A stretch of 44,901 nt of DNA from Atopostipes sp043425375 (GTDB lineage: Bacteria > Bacillota > Bacilli > Lactobacillales > Carnobacteriaceae_A): contig JBHWQC010000065.1 in NCBI GenBank assembly GCA_043425375.1, positions 1 to 44,901 of the forward strand, read 5' to 3'. The notes below the pieces were generated by a model. That model was not told the origin of the DNA. It searched no databases and saw nothing but the letters and a program-made list of their open reading frames with translations. Shown in pieces: positions 24,555 through 32,482 of the stretch; the stretch's first letter is position 1, and every line of letters starts with the position of its first letter. The translations under genes were made by a program, and so were the position numbers.

Positions 24555-24962
24555 ATGAATTTGACAGGTGGAGAAATTGCTGGGTTAATTGCTGCGGTAG
24601 CTTTTGCGATTCTTGCGATAGCTTTAGCGATTACAATCTTTAAAGTGGGAAGCGTTGTTAGTGAACTGAATACAACAGTTGAAGAAATCAACAAAACAAT
24701 TACTGTTGTTACCAAAAACTCAGACCATTTACTGGTTGAAGTAGAAGGTTTACTGAATAAATCGAATACTACATTAGATGATGTCAACGGAAAGCTCAGC
24801 TTGACCGATCCGGTGTTCAAAGCAGTTGGCGATTTAGGCGAATCGGTGTCTGATTTAAACAATGCAACCCGTAACTTAACCGACCAACTTGGCGGCAAAT
24901 CAAAAGCTGGCTCAACAATCGGAATCTCTAGAAAAGTTGGGGAAAAAGTTTCAAGACTTTAA
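24555..24962 (+). CDS. DUF948 (YtxG-like) membrane-anchored protein
   Basis: This 135-residue protein has one N-terminal membrane helix (GEIAGLIAAVAFAILAIALA) followed by a polar, helical, Asn/Thr-rich region with heptad-like repeats (VSELNTTVEEINKTITVVT). This is the DUF948 layout of Bacillus YtxG, a general-stress protein. The start at ATG 24555 is preferred over the GTG at 24546. The YtxH-like gene follows after 39 bases, and the ytxG-ytxH order matches Bacillus and Listeria. Function is unknown. Confidence 0.85.
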   Translation: MNLTGGEIAGLIAAVAFAILAIALAITIFKVGSVVSELNTTVEEINKTITVVTKNSDHLLVEVEGLLNKSNTTLDDVNGKLSLTDPVFKAVGDLGESVSDLNNATRNLTDQLGGKSKAGSTIGISRKVGEKVSRL

Positions 24963-25001
24963 GAATTAGCTTCAAAAACGAGATAGGGGAGAGTGAAAAA
25001 A

Positions 25002-25382
25002 ATGCAAAAATGGAAAGATCAATATAGAACAGAAGGCTTTATTCTGGGGCTAGTAGTAGGTGCGGCTGTTGCTGCTCTAACTTCTTTACTATTTGCACCC
25101 AAATCAGGGAAAGAGTTAAGAAAAGACATTGGTGATACGACCCATAAAGCATGGGATCAAGCCACAGACTACGCAGAAACTGCTAAAGACAAAGGGCAAC
25201 ACCTTGCTGAAGATGTAAGTGAAAAAGCTTCTTCTTACTTTGATGTAGCAGGCGATGGAGTAGATAAGGCAGCGAAAAAGACAAAAGGTTTTTTCAAGAA
25301 AAAAACATCATCCAATAAGTTTCAAGACAAAATTGATGAAGTAGCTGAAGTGTCCAAAAACATGAACAAAATGAATAAATGA
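25002..25382 (+). CDS. YtxH-family general stress protein
   Basis: This 126-residue protein opens with FILGLVVGAAVAALTSLLFA followed by PKSGKELRKDI, the YtxH (gas vesicle GvpP-like) signature: one short membrane helix then an amphipathic Lys/Ala/Asp-rich helix. The ATG at 25002 follows GGGGAGAG; a GTG at 24993 is closer to that site and less likely. It is co-transcribed with the DUF948 gene and ends at a strong terminator. The molecular role is unknown; family members respond to general stress. Confidence 0.85.
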   Translation: MQKWKDQYRTEGFILGLVVGAAVAALTSLLFAPKSGKELRKDIGDTTHKAWDQATDYAETAKDKGQHLAEDVSEKASSYFDVAGDGVDKAAKKTKGFFKKKTSSNKFQDKIDEVAEVSKNMNKMNK

Positions 25383-25399
25383 GTAAAGAAACTCCAGTT

Positions 25400-25435
25400 A
25401 AAAAGCAGCTAGAATTTAATTTCTAGCTGCTTTTT
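25400..25435. terminator. Bidirectional terminator between ytxH-like gene and pepQ
   Basis: A 15-bp perfect stem pairs AAAAAGCAGCTAGAA at 25400-25414 with the complementary segment at 25421-25435 around a 6-base loop. A5/T5 ends make it work in both directions. Confidence 0.9.
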
Positions 25436-25447
25436 GCATTTTTATAG

Positions 25448-26566
25448 TTAGCGGATGATAGTAGTTAATTCTTTTTCTAATGTTGTAAAAGCCTCGCAAC
25501 CTTCTTCGGTCACAACCACACAATCTTCAATTCGAATGCCCACCTCACCAGGGATATAGATGCCAGGCTCTAGGGAAAAGCACATACCCGGTTCTAAGAG
25601 AGTGTCGTTTAGACCGTTAATACTTGGAAATTCATGCGCTGTTTTTCCAATACCATGACCTAAGCGGTGCGTGAAATACTCCCCGTATCCAGCATCTGTA
25701 ATGACTTTGCGAGCGATTTGATCTAATTCTCCGGCACGCATGCCCGGTTTTACAGCATCTTGAGCCGTTCTTTGCGCATTTAAAACTACTTCGTAAATCG
25801 CTTGCTTATGTCCATCCACTTCACCAAAGGCAACCGTGCGTGTGATATCACTCGCATAGCCGTTATAAATAACACCTAAATCAAAAAGAACAAATTCGTT
25901 TTGTTTTAATTGACGGTTTCCAGGGTTACCATGTGGGCTTGCTGCATGCTCACCAAACAAGACCATCGTTGGAAAACTCATAGCTGAAACCCCACGATTT
26001 TTCATTTCCATTTCAATTTTTGAAACGACTGCTTCTTCTGTAATACCTTCTTCAAGAAAATCTATCCCAATTTGAAGGGCTTCATCCGCTAATTGACCAG
26101 CCACTTTCATTTTTTCGATTTCATCACCCATTTTGATGACCCGCATTTGATCGATGATTGGACCAATATCGTCATATCGCACGTTATAGCTTGAGTCATA
26201 CGCATTTAATACAGCTTGTCTGAGTTGTTTTGCGCGTTTCACAGTAAGAGTATCTTCATCTACACGAAAAGAACGAATGTGACCGGCAATTTTTTTCGCT
26301 TCTAGGGCAATGATCGCCCAGGGATCTTCGTCATCTGAATACGTATAAATCTGTTCAACTGAAGATTGGACAGCAGCGTCTTTACGCTCTAAGCCGGGGA
26401 CAAATAAAAAGTCCTCCGTTTGCGATGCAACGTAAGCAACGATTCTTTCCATAGGGTTGCTTTCAAAATTTGTAAAGTAAGCGACCGTTGTCGGGTCGTC
26501 TAAATAGACAAGGTCAATCTGTTCAGCTATCATATAATCTTGAAGATGTGTTAATCGTTCATTCAT
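25448..26566 (-). CDS. pepQ: Xaa-Pro dipeptidase PepQ (M24 family)
   Basis: This 372-residue cytoplasmic metallopeptidase cleaves X-Pro dipeptides. The N-terminal creatinase-like domain (about 1-130) precedes the pita-bread domain. Its metal ligands are the Asp of LFDLGVIYNGYASDITRT (two Asp), His in THRLGHGIG, Glu in FSLEPGIY and Glu in VGIRIEDCVVV. The ATG at 26566 sits seven bases from AAAGGAGAAC; the upstream frame extension to 26599 covers the ribosome site and is not coding. It is divergent from ccpA, a hallmark of lactic acid bacteria, with a cre-like site between them. Confidence 0.94.
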   Translation of the reverse strand: MNERLTHLQDYMIAEQIDLVYLDDPTTVAYFTNFESNPMERIVAYVASQTEDFLFVPGLERKDAAVQSSVEQIYTYSDDEDPWAIIALEAKKIAGHIRSFRVDEDTLTVKRAKQLRQAVLNAYDSSYNVRYDDIGPIIDQMRVIKMGDEIEKMKVAGQLADEALQIGIDFLEEGITEEAVVSKIEMEMKNRGVSAMSFPTMVLFGEHAASPHGNPGNRQLKQNEFVLFDLGVIYNGYASDITRTVAFGEVDGHKQAIYEVVLNAQRTAQDAVKPGMRAGELDQIARKVITDAGYGEYFTHRLGHGIGKTAHEFPSINGLNDTLLEPGMCFSLEPGIYIPGEVGIRIEDCVVVTEEGCEAFTTLEKELTTIIR

Positions 26567-26672
26567 AAAATTTGTTCTCCTTTGTTGTGAATTAATCAAA
26601 TGATAACATGTTTTTATGAAAACGAGAACCGCTACATAGAGCTGTTTTCATGAAAGGATTGATATTTAGGGG

Positions 26673-26687
26673 ATGAAAGCGTTTAAT
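26673..26687. promoter_or_regulatory. cre-like site (CcpA operator) in the pepQ-ccpA interval
   Basis: ATGAAAGCGTTTAAT matches the catabolite-responsive element consensus WTGAAARCGYTTWCW at all but one position. It lies just upstream of the ccpA -35, so CcpA may control its own gene and pepQ, as in other lactic acid bacteria. Confidence 0.6.
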
Positions 26688-26691
26688 TATA

Positions 26692-26720
26692 TTGAAAATA
26701 TTTTCAACATCTGGTAGAAT
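26692..26720 (+). promoter_or_regulatory. ccpA promoter
   Basis: TTGAAA at 26692-26697, a 17-base spacer and TAGAAT at 26715-26720 preceded by TGG form a good sigma-A promoter. The -35 lies within a perfect 16-base palindrome (26692-26707). Confidence 0.7.
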
Positions 26721-26763
26721 TACCTTACTAAAAAATGAATTCAAGTAAAGGAATGAAATAAAA

Positions 26764-27768
26764 ATGGCCAAACAAGCAGTTACCATTTATGATGTCGCTC
26801 GTGAAGCTGGCGTCTCAATGGCGACGGTTTCGCGTGTGGTGAATGGAAACCCAAATGTAAAACCAACAACTAGAAAAAAAGTATCGGATGTTATTGATCG
26901 ATTAAATTATCGACCAAATGCCGTAGCAAGAGGTTTAGCAAGTAAGAAAACTACGACAGTGGGTGTCATCATCCCTGATGTGACCAACTTGTACTTCTCA
27001 TCCCTTGCTCGTGGGATTGACGATATTGCTTCAATGTATAACTACAATATTGTCTTGGCGAACTCGGATGGGGATAGAGAGAAAGAGAAAAAAGTGTTTG
27101 ATACACTTCTCGCTCAACAAGTCGATGGCGTTATTTTCATGGGGCACCAAGTAAGTGATGTAATGAGTCAAGAGATTAATCGAGTAGACACACCTGTCGT
27201 TTTAGCGGGTACAGTGGATGAAGAGAATGAATTACCAAACATCATTATTGATTATAAGGCTTCTGCTACGAATACTACCCAGTTATTGCTCGACAATGGA
27301 AATGAAAAAGTGGCGTTAATTGGTCTAGACATCGATGCCGCTAAACAAAATATGAGTTTAGCGGGTTATAAAGCAGCCTTGGAAAATGCTGGCCGTCCAT
27401 TTGATGAATCATTGGTCTTCAAAGTGGCTCCGGATCGTAATCTTATCCAAGACTTAGACCTGGCTTCCATTGTAACAGAAGCAGGTGCAACCGCGGCAAT
27501 TGTTGAAGATGATCGGTTAGCGATTCTATTGTTGAATCAACTGATTGAACGCGGAGTGAATGTACCGGAAGAGTTTGAAATTATTTCTTCAAACAACTCG
27601 CCACTAATTGATCTTTCACGTCCAAAATTATCAACCGTTACTCAACCCTTATATGACTTAGGTGCAGTAGCGATGCGTTTACTGACTAAATTAATGAATG
27701 ATGAAGAGACTGATGAAACACATATTGTCCTTCCATTCAATATTACAAAAAATGAGACGACTAAATAA
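26764..27768 (+). CDS. ccpA: Catabolite control protein A
   Basis: This 334-residue LacI/GalR-family regulator mediates carbon catabolite control with HPr-Ser-P in Firmicutes. The HTH reads TIYDVAREAGVSMATVSRVV at about 7-26 and the hinge helix NAVARGLASKKTTTVGVIIP at about 52-71. The periplasmic-binding-like core is full length (DVTNLYFSSLARGIDDIA, TVTQPLYDLGAVAMRLL). Divergence from pepQ and the cre-like site support CcpA rather than another LacI member. It is monocistronic, with its own promoter and a strong terminator. Confidence 0.96.
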   Translation: MAKQAVTIYDVAREAGVSMATVSRVVNGNPNVKPTTRKKVSDVIDRLNYRPNAVARGLASKKTTTVGVIIPDVTNLYFSSLARGIDDIASMYNYNIVLANSDGDREKEKKVFDTLLAQQVDGVIFMGHQVSDVMSQEINRVDTPVVLAGTVDEENELPNIIIDYKASATNTTQLLLDNGNEKVALIGLDIDAAKQNMSLAGYKAALENAGRPFDESLVFKVAPDRNLIQDLDLASIVTEAGATAAIVEDDRLAILLLNQLIERGVNVPEEFEIISSNNSPLIDLSRPKLSTVTQPLYDLGAVAMRLLTKLMNDEETDETHIVLPFNITKNETTK

Positions 27769-27776
27769 GTGCGTAT

Positions 27777-27816
27777 AAAAAATGGTAGACCGCTAAATAG
27801 GTCTACCATTTTTTCT
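27777..27816. terminator. Bidirectional terminator between ccpA and the PBP gene
   Basis: AATGGTAGACC pairs with GGTCTACCATT around an 8-base loop, with A4 and T4-5 flanks. The convergent PBP gene ends at 27820, directly beside it. Confidence 0.9.
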
Positions 27817-27819
27817 TAT

Positions 27820-30411
27820 TTATTCTTCTTTTTCACTTTCATCTTCATTTTCACCAGATTGGTCTTCATCTGCTTTGGACTCTTCGTCTGCATCGTCATC
27901 CTCATCAGAATCCCGATTATTCACAGGGCTCCCTCGTTGCTCTGACCAAAATTCTGCTAGTTCTTCATCCGTAGCACCTTGAGCAAAATCATAAGTCGTG
28001 GTTCCAGGTACATTGTCGGAGCTAAAAATTTCAGTTTTCGTTTCGCCGCTTACTCGAACGGTATCCCTGTTTGGTAAGTCAACTTCGCCAGCTTTCATTC
28101 CTGTGCCTGTGAGTACAGATTCAGTTGTAATCCCCTCAGGCTGGGGAAGAGTTTCATTTAAGCCCAGCGCTTCTGGTCTTATCTCAAGAGCCACATTCAT
28201 TATATTGGCCCAGTTTCTTATATTTCGAAAAGAGGGGCGTAAGCCTTCATAATCTAGCAATCTAAACCGTTGATCTGGGTAACCCATCCAAGTCGTAAGA
28301 GAAACTTTTGGTGTCACTCCTGCATACCAAACATCTTTATCTCGATCAGATGTTCCCGTTTTTGAAGCTAAATCGAGATCAACATTCAGATAATTGGATA
28401 GGATTCGTCCCGTTCCAACTGGTCCGGTAACGTCTCTTAAAATATCATACAACATATAATTGACTTCTGCTGACCACACACGCACCGGGTCTGATGCATG
28501 TTCATAAATGACTTCTCCGTTAGAAGTTTCAATTTTTTCGATTACATAGGGTTGATTAAATACGCCGCCATTTCCTATGGCTGCATAGGCACCAGCAATT
28601 TCAGTAGCAGTAGGGCCACCATCGAAACCTCCTAAGACTGCGGACGGGCGAGCAAATTCATGATCGCCTATAGATTCTGGTCCTATGCCAAGCAAACGAA
28701 TGTAGTGGGCAATATTGACACCTTCATTTTGCATTTGTACATACAATCTGGAAGCTGGAATATTTTGAGATACGGTCAACCAATGACGTACATCGCGCCA
28801 CTGATAAGTGGTCTCATAGATATTTGTAACGTTCTGAGATCCACTACCACTTGGAACGACCCAATCTTCATCAGGTATGATTGTCGCTGGAGTAATGATT
28901 TCTTCTGCTAAAGCAGGGCCATAGCCAATGATAGGCTTCATCACTGAACCACTCGGGCGGTGCGAGTCAAAGGCATTATTGAAGTGACTCATGTCATAGT
29001 CTCTGCCGCCGACGAAAGCCAGGATTCGCCCCGTTTCATTTTCAATTAAAGTGCCTCCAACTTGTACAGGGAATTCATCGGTATGTGTAACACCGTCATC
29101 ATCTGTCCAAGTTGCTGTTTGCGTTTGACCAAAGGAGCTTTGAGTGTCATTGATTCTTTGATTGATTGAACGATGGAGGGTAGAGTCAATCGTACTGTGA
29201 ACGTTATAGCCGCCAGTCACCAATTCATTGTCTGCTTCGTTTTCGTAAGCTGCCTGCAATTGTAGATTCTCATTAATTTCATTTGCGAGGACAGTTTTTT
29301 GAGTTTGCGTTTCTTCGTCATCGTCTTCCCCTATTTGAGGAGGTGTGCGATCTTCGTTTAGTATTTCTTTGATACGTTCTTCTTCCAATCCATCCGCTTG
29401 CATCATCTTGACAGCAAGGACTTCTCTTGCTTCGCGACGGACAAGATCATACTCAAAAGATTGCGCCGGATTTATACTGTCGTCACTCTCACGAGCCAGA
29501 AAATCCGCTGTGACATCATAATTGAGCGCTTCTTGATGCGTTTCTCGATCAATAACACCTTCTCGATACATACTATATAAAACTTCCTGCTGTCGATAAA
29601 TGCCAGCGCTTAAATCCTCTTTGATTTCACCGTATTGGTTATATGGGTTAAAAGAAATCGGGCTTTGGGGCAACCCGGCAAGATAAGCGGCTTGAGGCAA
29701 GTTGACTTCCGCTGCAGAAAGGCCAAAGATGCCCTGGGCAGCCTCTTCAATTCCTGCAATATTTTGCCCTAAATTGTTGCGGCCAAAAGGGGAAACATTT
29801 AAATAGGCTTCCAAAATATCTTCTTTGTCCACGGCGTTCTCTAAATGTGTCGCATATAGGATTTCAACTGCTTTTCGTGAGTGGGTCACTTCTGAGCTGA
29901 GAATCTGTTGCTTCACTAATTGCTGAGTTAAGGTGGAACCACCAGTTACTGTCGGTGCACCAGAGATTTCTTGGACGCCGGCTCGAATTAAAGCTTTTGG
30001 TACGATTCCTTCGTGCACAAAGAAATTCTCATCTTCTGTGGCCACCACCCCTTGTATAATAAATGGCGAGACATTTTCGATAGATATCGGTGTACGGAGT
30101 AAATCGGACTGAACATCGCTAATAACCTGGTTATCTGCATAGTATAAGGTGGACTTAACGGCATAATCTAAAATGTCCTCTTGCATTTGAGCATGAGTGG
30201 GCACAGGGGTATCTTCAACTAATGAGGCAAAATAGCCCAGCACTGTCCCTCCAGCTAAGGCCCCTCCTATAAACAACAGGAGAATAAATACACCAATTAG
30301 ACCTTTCATAACTCGATAGAAGATATCTACATAATAACTCATTCGTTTACCGTAAGTTTTCAGTTTTTCTTGATCAAAGTTCGAGTTGCTATGGTTAGGA
30401 TTAGAACTCAT
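27820..30411 (-). CDS. Class A penicillin-binding protein (bifunctional)
   Basis: This 863-residue membrane-anchored enzyme polymerises glycan and cross-links peptides. A cytoplasmic head with basic residues precedes the membrane helix (about 37-63). The GT51 transglycosylase follows with its catalytic Glu in VVATEDENFFVHEG near 126 and TGGSTLTQQLVKQ near 156-168. The transpeptidase has SVMK near 488 (RPSGSVMKPIIGYG), SQN near 545 and KTGTS near 686. It resembles pneumococcal PBP2a and related PBPs; the exact type is not settled. The last ~35 residues are very acidic (DSDEDDDADEESKADEDQ). The start at ATG 30411 lies behind GGAGG; a good promoter lies at 30485-30513. It is transcribed alone. 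Confidence 0.95.
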   Translation of the reverse strand: MSSNPNHSNSNFDQEKLKTYGKRMSYYVDIFYRVMKGLIGVFILLLFIGGALAGGTVLGYFASLVEDTPVPTHAQMQEDILDYAVKSTLYYADNQVISDVQSDLLRTPISIENVSPFIIQGVVATEDENFFVHEGIVPKALIRAGVQEISGAPTVTGGSTLTQQLVKQQILSSEVTHSRKAVEILYATHLENAVDKEDILEAYLNVSPFGRNNLGQNIAGIEEAAQGIFGLSAAEVNLPQAAYLAGLPQSPISFNPYNQYGEIKEDLSAGIYRQQEVLYSMYREGVIDRETHQEALNYDVTADFLARESDDSINPAQSFEYDLVRREAREVLAVKMMQADGLEEERIKEILNEDRTPPQIGEDDDEETQTQKTVLANEINENLQLQAAYENEADNELVTGGYNVHSTIDSTLHRSINQRINDTQSSFGQTQTATWTDDDGVTHTDEFPVQVGGTLIENETGRILAFVGGRDYDMSHFNNAFDSHRPSGSVMKPIIGYGPALAEEIITPATIIPDEDWVVPSGSGSQNVTNIYETTYQWRDVRHWLTVSQNIPASRLYVQMQNEGVNIAHYIRLLGIGPESIGDHEFARPSAVLGGFDGGPTATEIAGAYAAIGNGGVFNQPYVIEKIETSNGEVIYEHASDPVRVWSAEVNYMLYDILRDVTGPVGTGRILSNYLNVDLDLASKTGTSDRDKDVWYAGVTPKVSLTTWMGYPDQRFRLLDYEGLRPSFRNIRNWANIMNVALEIRPEALGLNETLPQPEGITTESVLTGTGMKAGEVDLPNRDTVRVSGETKTEIFSSDNVPGTTTYDFAQGATDEELAEFWSEQRGSPVNNRDSDEDDDADEESKADEDQSGENEDESEKEE

Positions 30412-30484
30412 CTTTGAACCTCCTAAATTCTTCTATTTCTAAAAAGTTTCATTTTTGAAATCGTTCTTACTTTAAGATTTTCCT

Positions 30485-30513
30485 ATTATAGCAAATAGTC
30501 CTTCTATAAGCAA
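30485..30513 (-). promoter_or_regulatory. Promoter of the class A PBP gene
   Basis: On the minus strand TTGCTT (30513-30508) and TATAAT (30490-30485) have a 17-base spacer, a near-consensus sigma-A promoter about 75 bases before the start codon. Confidence 0.75.
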
Positions 30514-30618
30514 AAACTCTACAAACCGTCAGTAATAGTAGAAGATCGTGAGTATAATAGCAAACAGTTTTTTGATAGAAGTGAATTTCTTTCATTATAT
30601 TACAAAAAAGAAGTAAAA

Positions 30619-30635
30619 TGTAATATTTCTGATAC
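30619..30635 (+). promoter_or_regulatory. Candidate WalR box at the NlpC/P60 hydrolase promoter
   Basis: TGTAAT-N5-TGATAC fits TGTWAH-N5-TGTWAH at 11 of 12 positions. It ends 21 bases before an extended -10 (TGG-TATACT, 30654-30662) that has no usable -35, the layout expected for an activator-dependent promoter. Confidence 0.55.
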
Positions 30636-30726
30636 AAGACCATAACATCGGAGTGGTATACTTTTTTATGTCAAGAAATAACACCTAACATTAAAAATAA
30701 TAAATGATTCCTGTGGAGGGTTAACT

Positions 30727-32190
30727 TTGAAAAAACGACTATTATCAACTGCATTAGCGAGTGCTGTATTAGGGACTTCTTTGCTTGGTGCTACACCTGT
30801 GCTTGCTAGTGAATATGATGCTCAGATTCAAGATGCACAAGAAACGGTTCAACAAAAAGAAGCCGCTGCAAATGAACTAGAAGCGATTATTAGTCAATTA
30901 TCAAATGAAGTCGCAAATACACAAGAAGCCGTACATACGATTAATGCAGATATTCAGCGCAATGAAGCCGCTTTGGAATCTGCCGTAGAAGAATTACAAG
31001 CAGCAAAAGAAGAAATGGCGATCTTGTTGGAAGAAATTGCAGCTTTAGAAGAAAACATAGAAAAACGATCAGAAAAATTAGAAGACCAGGCAAGAAATGT
31101 TCAAGTGAATGGTAATCCAACGAACTACTTTGAGTTTATTTTAGATGCGGAATCTTTAACAGATGTGATTGCTCGAATAGATGTCGTAACTAGTCTCATC
31201 CATTCAAGTAACGCGATGATTGAAGCGCAAATCAAAGATCAAGAAGCGGTCCAAGCAAAATCTGAAGAAACAGAACGCAAAATTACCCAGCAAAATGCGC
31301 TTGCAGAAGAATTAGAAACAACTGCTGCTCAGTTAGAAACGCAAAAAGTTTCTCAAGTAGCTTTAGTGGCTCAACTGGAATTAGAGAAAAATTCTGCGGA
31401 AGGGAATCGTGCAACTTTAGTAGCAGAGCGCGATGCCGCCTTGTCTCAAGTGAATCAATTAGAAGCTGAACGTCAAGCTGTACAAGTAGCGATTGAAGAA
31501 GCTGAACATGAGCGAGCCGCTGAAGCAGAACGCGCACAAGAAGCAACAGTAGTCGCCGAATCTCAAGCGCCAGAGACTCAAGAAATCCAAGAAGATTCTG
31601 CACCTGTATCAGTGGCTTCGAGTCGTAGAGAGTCAAATGAATCAAGTGGTGTATCGCATGCAAATAGCTCGAATCATTCAAGCCGCTCAACTAATACAGA
31701 AACGCCAGCGCCTGCAACTGAACCAGCAGCGCCATCAACGCCGGCTCCGGCTTCAACGCCAGCTCCAGCGGCGAAACCAAAACCGGCACCTAAGCCAGCG
31801 CCTAAACCAAAACCAGCACCAAAACCGGCTCCGGCTCCATCAGGAAACGTTCTGTCAATTGCCAATCAATACTTAGGAACGCCTTACTTATGGGCAGGAA
31901 CAACGCCATCAGGGTTTGACTGTTCAGGCTTTACTAGCTATGTCTTTGCGCAAGCTGGAAAATCAATTCCTCGAACGGCAGCTGCCCAATATGCATCTTC
32001 TACGAAAGTATCCAATCCGCAGCCAGGCGACTTAGTGTTCTTTAGTGGTTATGGAAGTGGTATTACTCACGTAGGAATTTATTCAGGTAATGGTCAATTC
32101 GTAGGCTCGCAATCTTCAACTGGTGTTGCTTACACGAGTGCAGTATCAGGTTACTGGGGCGCTCGTTTAGTCGGATACGGTCGTTACTAA
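30727..32190 (+). CDS. Secreted NlpC/P60 peptidoglycan hydrolase with PcsB-like coiled coil
   Basis: This 487-residue protein starts at TTG 30727 behind GGAGGG. A signal peptide (KKRLLSTALASAVLGTSLLG, ending near VLAS) precedes a long coiled coil (about 30-260) with the central patch DAESLTDVIARIDVVTSLIHS, clearly homologous to the M23 protein at 2722. A Ser-rich segment and a Pro/Ala/Lys linker (about 325-375) lead to the NlpC/P60 domain. Its Cys is in FDCSGFTSYVFAQAGKSIPR and its His in ITHVGIYSGNGQ, with PGDLVFF between them. It should be a D,L-endopeptidase like PcsB/SagA-type hydrolases. FtsEX control is a family inference. Expression probably follows WalRK, given the promoter box. It is monocistronic. 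Confidence 0.93.
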   Translation: MKKRLLSTALASAVLGTSLLGATPVLASEYDAQIQDAQETVQQKEAAANELEAIISQLSNEVANTQEAVHTINADIQRNEAALESAVEELQAAKEEMAILLEEIAALEENIEKRSEKLEDQARNVQVNGNPTNYFEFILDAESLTDVIARIDVVTSLIHSSNAMIEAQIKDQEAVQAKSEETERKITQQNALAEELETTAAQLETQKVSQVALVAQLELEKNSAEGNRATLVAERDAALSQVNQLEAERQAVQVAIEEAEHERAAEAERAQEATVVAESQAPETQEIQEDSAPVSVASSRRESNESSGVSHANSSNHSSRSTNTETPAPATEPAAPSTPAPASTPAPAAKPKPAPKPAPKPKPAPKPAPAPSGNVLSIANQYLGTPYLWAGTTPSGFDCSGFTSYVFAQAGKSIPRTAAAQYASSTKVSNPQPGDLVFFSGYGSGITHVGIYSGNGQFVGSQSSTGVAYTSAVSGYWGARLVGYGRY

Positions 32191-32222
32191 TCTAAATTCT
32201 TAAAAAAATAATAGGTGTATAG

Positions 32223-32257
32223 AAGCTTGGAGATTTTAACAATCTCTGAGCTTTTTT
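32223..32257 (+). terminator. Terminator after the NlpC/P60 gene
   Basis: AAGCTTGGAGATT (32223-32235) pairs with AATCTCTGAGCTT (32241-32253) with a short interior mismatch, followed by six T. Confidence 0.8.
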
Positions 32258-32282
32258 CCTCTTATGCACGGATTTCACGAAA

Positions 32283-32425
32283 CGAAATGAAAATTGAGGG
32301 TTTGAAAAAATATCTTCACGAAATGAAATAGCGTTTGGGGCACTGAAGCATCATTGCTGCGAAATGAGATCAGATTTGAGGGCCTCAAGAGCTAGTTGAA
32401 CGGAATTAATAGGATATTTGAACAA
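32283..32425. repeat. Degenerate ~41-bp intergenic repeats, copy B
   Basis: Units begin CGAAATGA at 32283, 32319 and 32360 and the related CGGAATTA at 32401, spacings of 36, 41 and 41 bases. Each has a TTGAGG, TTTGGGG or TTTGAAC core about 12 bases in. They resemble the units at 914 and 956. The stretch holds no gene. Confidence 0.55.
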
Positions 32426-32426
32426 A

Positions 32427-32470
32427 ATAAAACTGCTCAGCCGAGAAAAATGGACGAGCAGTTATATTTT
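32427..32470 (-). terminator. Terminator of pepF
   Basis: AACTGCTC at 32431-32438 pairs with GAGCAGTT at 32456-32463. On the minus strand TTTTATTTTG follows the stem, so it ends the pepF transcript. Confidence 0.7.
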
Positions 32471-32482
32471 TAAATTTAATGA

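Larger units (their letters stand above)
30412..30726. other. 315-bp divergent promoter region
   Basis: This gap holds no gene. It carries the PBP promoter on the minus strand, a WalR-box-like repeat at 30619-30635 and an extended -10 element for the NlpC/P60 gene at 30654-30662. Confidence 0.7.

Noticed and set aside
31637..31876. Alternative reading frame through the Pro/Ala linker of the NlpC/P60 gene
   Set aside because: Its Gln/Arg-rich translation is a frame shadow of the repeated Pro-Ala-Lys codons.
32283..32425. CRISPR array
   Set aside because: Units are too diverged and have no constant repeat/variable spacer structure; no cas genes in the window.
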